From assembly GCA_963920765.1 (NCBI GenBank), contig OY987245.1, positions 4,728,727 through 4,792,726 on the forward strand: a stretch of DNA of 64,000 bases. The letters run 5' to 3'. The DNA is from Ulota crispa (Eukaryota; Streptophyta; Bryopsida; Orthotrichales; Orthotrichaceae). Of this stretch, positions 59,601 through 64,000 are shown in pieces. The number at the start of each line of letters is the position of its first letter. Position 1 is the stretch's first letter. The translations under genes were made by a program, and so were the position numbers. The notes under the pieces were generated by a model that had not been told where the DNA came from, made no database searches, and saw only the letters and a program-made list of their open reading frames with translations.

Positions 59601-62586
59601 GTGCAATTTGTAAAGAAGTTTTTGGGCTCCCAGGGAACAAAAATTCTCATAAATTCAGTTTTAACTTCTTCAATAAATATCAGAATGATGAAAAAATTAG
59701 ATGCCCACTTAAATCTTTGAATTCCCCATCTTCCATAAAAATTTCAAAAGCTCACACATAGGAATTTAGCCATAGGTACATGCCCAAAATCCCTTGATCC
59801 TTTAGGGGTTAACAGTGAAAGTTATGTTTCTAAAATGCTTGTGATACAAAATATGTTCAAAACAAATTAGCCACCACCAATCCCCAATAGGATATTGTGA
59901 CCTACTATTTCAAAAATGGGTGGATGAGCACTAACATGTTTATAAATTTCGGTGGCCTTGCACAAAAAACTTAAAACGAGGATATTTCATTATCAATAAA
60001 ATCATGAGATTTTATTATTGGAACCCATTATTACTATAGACACGGAAACATTTTGCCGTTTTGAGAAGTCTAGCTATAAATAGTTTGTATGAGGCAATCC
60101 CTTGAAGTTTTTTAAAAAATCCAAAAAATATTTGCAACTAACAACCATTTTGCAAGGTTTGTGTCCTTGCTTTGAAGAGGGGCTAGCAATTGCCATCATA
60201 TTGATTGCAAATTGATTATCTTGTGCACTTTTATGGGTGTTGATAATGGAAATCATGGTTTAAGATATCCAAGATCCCACCAACTTGGAATTTGTCAAAA
60301 TCAATTAGAGCGTGAGAATGGATTTAAAAGGGATGTATGAAGACTTACGTAGAGTAGACGTGCAATATTCCTGATAATGCTGCAAGTAAGAATTCCACCT
60401 GCAATGATTTCCAATTACTCAATAAACGATTGTATAATAAGGTAGGGATACCCAATGGCATGAGTGCATCTAATGGCATTCACATGTGTGTCAGGTTTAG
60501 ATTTCTAACCACAGGTATAAGCCCTCCATAAATGACTTATTTGCTAAGTCTCAAAGGATAAGTCATTTACAAAAGGCCTAGATCTGTGGTGAGAAATCTA
60601 AACCTCACACATATGAGTGTCATTAGGTACACTCACGCCATTGGGTGTCCCTACCTTAAACAATTGAAGCACGTTCTAAGGCTGTCATTCACCATCACTT
60701 TACTCTAAAGATCCTACAAGCTATGTGAGTATTGATAAAATAAAATAAAATGTCTTCATCTTTCTTGAAATATTTAAAAATGTGAAACGCTTTTTTTTAA
60801 TACACTACACAAAACACGTGTCCTAAATGATTAGTCCAAAACCATTACAAATGTCCACTAATGCAATATTGTGAGCGTAAAATAATGAGCCATGAGTGGT
60901 GAGCCAAGATTGTGTGAGTGGAAACCATTTTTAAACTCAAAATCAATGAAAAAATTAAAAAAACAACAAGTTGTTCAAGAGATAAAAGTTTAAAATGCAC
61001 AATTATAGGACCCTATGTACACACTCACAAGTCAAATTTGGTATTCTAATTTCTAACCAAAATCTAGGCTCACAACTCACAATTCACATCCCTATTCACA
61101 ATATAGCATTACCCCTCCACAATGATTATAATTGAGTCATCCAATAGTCATCATTAGTACTTGTGAACATTTACAATCATTGTGGACTAGTCATCTAGGA
61201 CACATATTTTGCTTGTAGTGTTTTTGTCTCCCAACCCTATAAGAACAGCTCCACTGGTGACTCCAACAAACTCAAAGTGGATGAAATGTGTTCTAGGCCC
61301 TCTCAAAAGCTTCTCTTGACACTATGTCATGCCATGTCTAGCAAGGGCCCTTCAAACTACTCCCTCAATCCCAATATAAAGCTCCAAATTAGGCATAGTT
61401 ATTGTCCTACTAAAAACCTCCCTTTTGCTAATTTCAATTGTTGAGAAAGCGTTTTCATGTCCAATGATCTCATGGGGGCAAGTTAAGCAATTAGAGAGCA
61501 TGCCTCTTTGAAAAAGTTTGGCCTTGCCTATATGAGGTACCATTGTTACTACTAATCTTTAAAACATCAATAATGAAGAGCTAGCAACATGTACAAATAT
61601 GGTACTTTTTGCATGGAATTTGAGTGCCCAAATGGCAACATCAAAGTTGGACATTTTGCACACATTTGGTAGATGGTGTATTGATTCTAGAACGCATGTG
61701 TTGTTAGTACAAAGACTAAAATTATGAGGAGCCGGCAGTCTTCAAAAACTATGCAAAAATATGGTACTTTTTATATGGAATTTGGGTGTTTAAACGGCAA
61801 CATAAAAACTTGAGATTTTGCAAATATTTGGTAGGTGGTATATTGATTCTGGAATACATTTGTTACTAGCATAATGACTAAAAATACACTTAATCCCTCA
61901 TGGAGAAGTTTTTTGGAGTTTTATAATGGGATAGAGGGAGTACTATTCATTCACTATTCACCTTAAGTTTAATGAGCTTTATCCTCTACGTACTTTCCTT
62001 GATAAGTGATCAACCGCTTATTTACAGGGACGTGTTGGAATGCAAGACCACCTTTTTTTAAAAGCATGAGTGGAGAAATAGGGGCTTGAGGGCTGACCAA
62101 AACAGATGAAAAACTTTGAAAGAGCCCGGACCGATGGAAATGCTCTAAGGAACTTGAAAACCATAAGAGTGTTAGAGATTGTCATCATCATCTTACTGTT
62201 GTCCAAATATGGCCAATGGTCCCGGTCCGCATAGCAGCACGAATCCCCACAAACACAGGGAACTCTCCATACAAGAAGGAGTCGTGGTATGTGCTGAGCA
62301 CATGCTTGTTGGCGTTGATGTATTTCACGCCTTTGCGAGTGTGCGACTCCATGAACTTCTTGGTGCAGTTTTGCATGGCTTTGTACAGTCTCCGGTACCA
62401 GGCCCGGTGGGGGTTGATGTAGCTGTACCTCCGTGCCAACAACGTGTTAGGCGTGTTGTAGTCGCTAGCATTGGAGTAGGCGCTGTGCGGAGATGTGGCC
62501 ATGGCCCTGTGTGCAGAAAACCCCGGATAATTGTTCATTGCTGACATTTGCCTCTCCATCTCGTAGGATGATCTGTGGATGTCCAT
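42766..62586 (-). CDS. Slo/BK-type voltage-gated K+ channel with two RCK domains, 1,132 aa, 16 exons
   Basis: Predicted membrane K+ channel gated by voltage and/or a cytosolic ligand ring. Coding exons, 5' to 3': 62586-62197, 60398-60349, 58880-58782, 58516-58433, 58213-58157, 57156-57068, 56876-56752, 55628-55495, 53872-53745, 52192-52165, 51912-51771, 50471-50278, 49194-49026, 48809-48717, 44600-43658, 43439-42766. All introns are GT-AG. Phases match at every junction and the sum is exactly 3,399 nt. Order: cytosolic N-terminus, six TM helices, TVGYGD filter (301-306), RCK1 (about 358-620), disordered linker (about 620-830), RCK2 (about 833-1120) with the family's late YVLTNPP motif. It is not CASTOR/POLLUX, whose pores lack GYGD. 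An S0 helix and a calcium-bowl acidic run are not seen. The start is the first in-frame ATG. The full model is inferred by eye; domain identity is secure. Confidence 0.88.
44831..47262. mobile_element. TTAA-type element (family T), outer copy, interrupted by a second copy
   Basis: The left end is TTAA then CGCCTAAAGGATC (TTAA at 44827-44830) and the right end is CTAAGGG then TTAA (47263-47266). The element is split: 44831-45808 and 47081-47262 flank the inner copy 45813-47076. No transposase is readable. It lies in the 4.1-kb intron 14 of the channel gene. Confidence 0.8.
45813..47076. mobile_element. TTAA-type element (family T), inner copy
   Basis: Ends are CCCCTAAAGAACCATTG and CTTGGTCCTTTAGGGG, flanked by TTAA at 45809-45812 and 47077-47080. 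Its own interior at 46870-46905 (gtttaTTAAtagtcatcatg) is the homologous unoccupied site, while the outer copy reads gtttaTTAA[insert]TTAAtaatcatcatg. This proves one TTAA was duplicated on insertion, as for piggyBac-type transposition. Confidence 0.85.
47263..48716. other. Channel intron 14, 5' part
   Basis: AT-rich intronic DNA. It carries a TACA-type microsatellite (about 48040-48062) and a 71-bp palindrome at 48433-48503. No exon-like frame is seen. Confidence 0.55.
48433..48503. repeat. 71-bp near-perfect palindrome
   Basis: AGCCTCCAACAAGTCC... is mirrored by ...GGACTTGTTGGAGGCT, with a second mirrored block GGGTTCTT/AAGAACCC and a centre ACTGAGTCTCAGT. It would fold into a stem of about 33 bp with two small bulges. 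It lies within an intron of the channel gene and could be a tiny MITE or a hairpin RNA source. Confidence 0.85.
50022..50164. mobile_element. Foldback MITE, TAAGGATAGGAGGTTCAT ends
   Basis: The left end TAAGGATAGGAGGTTCATAA is mirrored by ATGAATCTCCTACCTTA. The interior 'ccttcaaatatctattatta' is shared with 34284-34499. It lies in intron 12 of the channel gene. Confidence 0.7.
52460..53378. mobile_element. TTAA-type element (family T), in channel intron 9
   Basis: It begins CCCCTAAAGGACCATGGTC and ends GACAATGGTCCTTTAGGGG, with TTAA at 52456-52459 and 53379-53382. Sequence outside the TTAA differs on the two sides, so the duplication is 4 bp. No transposase. Confidence 0.85.
54149..54478. 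mobile_element. Foldback MITE, TAAGGTAGGAGGCTCA ends (330 bp)
   Basis: TAAGGTAGGAGGCTCATAAA on the left is mirrored by CTGAGCCTCCTACCTTA on the right. It lies in channel intron 8. Same end family as 50022-50164. Confidence 0.75.
55090..55125. repeat. Perfect 17-bp-arm hairpin and partial repeat
   Basis: GATGAAATGGTGTGGAA and its exact reverse complement are separated by TC. The left arm recurs at 55132-55150 and forms a second, smaller palindrome (GTGTGGAATATTCCACAC). In channel intron 8. Confidence 0.85.
55262..55311. repeat. (AAAAT)n / (ATT)n microsatellite
   Basis: About seven AAAAT units followed by ATT units, within channel intron 8. Confidence 0.9.
55495..56876 (-). other. Channel pore exons (7-8)
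   Basis: Exon 7 completes S5 (FLSAGIMQWIESE), an extracellular turret with two cysteines, and the pore helix DAFYYIVVT. Exon 8 begins VATVGYGDISPKT, the K+ selectivity filter, then S6 (about 312-332) and a linker to the gating ring. Spacing from pore helix to filter equals BK (MVTMSTVGYGD). An acidic residue follows the filter (D306), as in BK. Between them lies a 1.1-kb intron. Confidence 0.9.
58995..59808. mobile_element. TTAA-type foldback element (family T), in channel intron 2
   Basis: It starts CCCCCAAAGGACCACTTG and ends TTGATCCTTTAGGGG, flanked by TTAA (58991-58994, 59809-59812). The two halves are largely inverted copies of each other. A 59-bp unit (AACTTCTCATAACTTTTATC...) is repeated three times at about 59381-59556 in the right arm. 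Confidence 0.85.
60439..60657. mobile_element. Foldback MITE, AAGGTAGGGATACCCAATGG ends
   Basis: The left arm AAGGTAGGGATACCCAATGG is mirrored by CCATTGGGTGTCCCTACCTT. The palindrome runs almost to the centre near 60550. It lies in channel intron 1, 40 bp upstream of the S1 exon. Confidence 0.8.
61243..62145. mobile_element. Tourist/Harbinger-like element, host of a nested Stowaway
   Basis: Ends GAACAGCTCCACTGGTG and CCGATGGAAATGCTC are flanked by TAA on both sides (61240-61242, 62146-62148). The interior aligns with 30820-31525. It is interrupted by 61360-61940. In channel intron 1. Confidence 0.75.
61360..61940. mobile_element. Stowaway (Tc1/mariner) MITE, 581 bp
   Basis: It opens CTCCCTCAATCCCAATATAA and closes TTATAATGGGATAGAGGGAG, flanked by TA (61358-61359, 61941-61942). 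This is the standard plant Stowaway end and target. The interior carries a direct repeat of about 150 bp ('tatggtactttttgcatgga' at about 61599, again at about 61760). Confidence 0.92.
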
Positions 62587-64000
62587 GGTTGCAAGTCTGC
62601 CCAAGTCCACATTGTTACACACCCATTTACTTCCACATATCACGTTTGTAGCAGGGTTTTTAGAAACATTTCTATTTACACACTAGTAGAAAACCAGGTC
62701 TAAATCAAGTGACCCTAACCAACAAAAGCATGTCTTAATCCTTAAATGTCAGATTGGGTGGCCACCTGTGTCCTCTATAGTGGTTTCTACATTGGTGTGG
62801 CAAGTGCCCACCCATTAAAATATTGTTTTTTTAAAATTGCAAAAGTCAACAATGCATGGTACCCTCATGAAAATTACAAGAAGGGCAGCATGAGACCTAA
62901 CACCATGTCTGTAGATCTCCTCACAATTTGGGTTATCAAAAAATATGAGTACATTAGTTGAAGTATGATTTTTGCCATCCATGATGCACCATGTATGTAT
63001 GACCACTTCTACATAAAAATCAGGTGAAAAGTAACCTTTATCTAGACAACGGACTTTTTTTGTCGGCATCAACATTTAGGGGTTAATCACATATCTTTGT
63101 TCAAAATGTCATAATAAAGACAATTGAATGAATTAAATAATGTTGATTTGGATTCTATTTTCTAGTAGTGACAATTTGTGACTTTTGTGTAGAGTTTGTT
63201 TTCTTCAGTCTTCTTTTCTACACTTGCCACAATAGGGTTTAAATACCAACATTGTGATTATGAAGATGTGATATTTTTGTAAGGCTAGTTGACCGTATAA
63301 ACAAATGGGTTTGGGTTGTTTTATATGCAAAAAAAACTTTTTTTATGTCAATGGGTGAACTTCATTACAAACGTGCTCTTTGTAAATAATAATGCGCTTT
63401 GCTTTTGCCTCAATTTTTGACTAACGTTGCTTAATATTGCAAAAAGAATAATTTGGACAGTTTCACATGCTATACTATATTTTCATCACGAATATGGTAT
63501 TGTTTTGTTTGGCACGATTTATTTAACTTCTTAAAACCCGCATGCAACAAGTCAAAGGTTTGAGTTTTGACGATTGGACGTAATAACCAAATTGGTTTTT
63601 GAAATTCCATCTCTCATTTAGTACAAATCATAAGGGCTAAACAATCCATGGGCCTCTACGAAATTGCCATGTGAATACACTGCATTTAGCAAGGTTTGAA
63701 TTTAAAGTCTACCAAAATCCAAAACAGCCTTGTAAGCTGATGGAAGTCCTTAGTATCCGGAACAAGTAAAAAATTCTTGTACTTTGCTATTTGTGGAATG
63801 TTATCAACATGTATATCCTCAAATTTGTATACAAAAAAATCTTCCAAGTTTTTTTTTTTTCAAAACCATTACAGATAACTTTCATTAATTCCTTTCAATC
63901 CAAAGTTTGTCAAACTTGTTTGAATTAAAAGAGAGTGGCTTTAGCAAAGGGTCTTCGAAATGAATATAAGTGCACCTTTTTGCTGACAACGCTTGAAAAG
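62587..64000 (-). other. Upstream region of the channel gene
   Basis: AT-rich DNA with no other gene. A TTAA-type element at 62739-63082 lies 150 bp ahead of the start codon. I see no certain TATA box. Confidence 0.5.
62739..63082. mobile_element. Short TTAA-flanked element upstream of the channel gene
   Basis: TTAA then TCCTTAAATGTCAG on the left; GGCATCAACATTTAGGGG then TTAA on the right (TTAA at 62735-62738 and 63083-63086). The ends are related to family T but diverged. Confidence 0.5.

Larger units (their letters stand above)
57068..62586 (-). other. Channel N-terminus and voltage-sensor exons (1-6)
   Basis: Exon 1 gives 130 hydrophilic residues ending TGTIGHIWTT. Exon 2 (50 nt) gives S1, VEFLLAALSGILHVYS. 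Exon 3 gives S2, QNVASCIFVADYVLRLY (about 163-179). Exon 4 continues EPVRILYIFSYWGLIDLLSA, the S2-S3 turn and S3. Exon 5 gives S4, HLLQFLRVVR, with only two arginines (R224, R227), a weak sensor resembling that of BK. Exon 6 gives the S4-S5 link and most of S5. Animal BK has an additional S0 helix; I see no such helix in the N-terminal exon. Confidence 0.8.

Noticed and set aside
60074-60256. 60-codon minus frame as a channel exon
   Set aside because: No hydrophobic helix and no splice phase that fits; the S1-S2 region is already supplied by 58782-58880.
1-64000. LTR retrotransposons, endogenous viral elements, CRISPR arrays, rRNA or tRNA genes
   Set aside because: I looked for protease, integrase, capsid and RNaseH motifs, long direct terminal repeats, regular spacer arrays and cloverleaf boxes and found none I could support.

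Overview
The window is nuclear DNA of a land plant. It is AT-rich and TE-laden, with small islands of GC-rich coding sequence. The supporting genes are a SAUR-type auxin-responsive gene, a secreted GH19 chitinase with three exons, two chloroplast early light-induced protein (ELIP) genes, a plant-type L1 LINE, and a Stowaway MITE with the classic CTCCCTC end. The last 20 kb hold a complete-looking Slo/BK-type potassium channel gene (6 TM, TVGYGD filter, two RCK domains). To my knowledge flowering plants lack this family, so a non-seed plant (bryophyte, lycophyte or fern) is the best guess. The sequence does not name the species.

Layout: 1-3.3 kb intergenic with a Mutator-type MITE; 3.3-3.95 kb SAUR gene with a duplicated 5' end; 4-9.5 kb repeats and intergenic DNA; 9.5-13.7 kb chitinase gene, with a tandemly repeated leader and one MITE in each intron; 13.7-16.4 kb intergenic; 16.4-24.7 kb a decayed L1 LINE on the minus strand, itself hit by a MITE; 25-31.5 kb intergenic, with a hAT-like element that splits an older coding-like stretch, plus foldback elements; 32.2-36.9 kb two convergent ELIP genes with identical 696-bp coding sequences but unrelated flanks; 38-42.5 kb a cluster of DNA-transposon relics; 42.8-62.6 kb the 16-exon channel gene on the minus strand, whose introns hold many small DNA transposons; 62.6-64 kb its upstream region.

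The genes do not form a pathway. The chitinase is a secreted defence or wall enzyme, the ELIPs are photoprotective thylakoid proteins, SAUR proteins act in growth signalling, and the channel is an ion-transport protein. The points most worth a second look are the plant Slo-like channel (frame-consistent over 16 exons, 1,132 codons, no recognisable calcium bowl), the sequence-identical inverted ELIP pair, and a family of TTAA-flanked elements. In that family one copy sits inside another and the unoccupied site is still readable, which proves a TTAA target duplication (piggyBac-like). Exon junctions were chosen by eye from splice dinucleotides, reading frame and family alignment. No search could be run.
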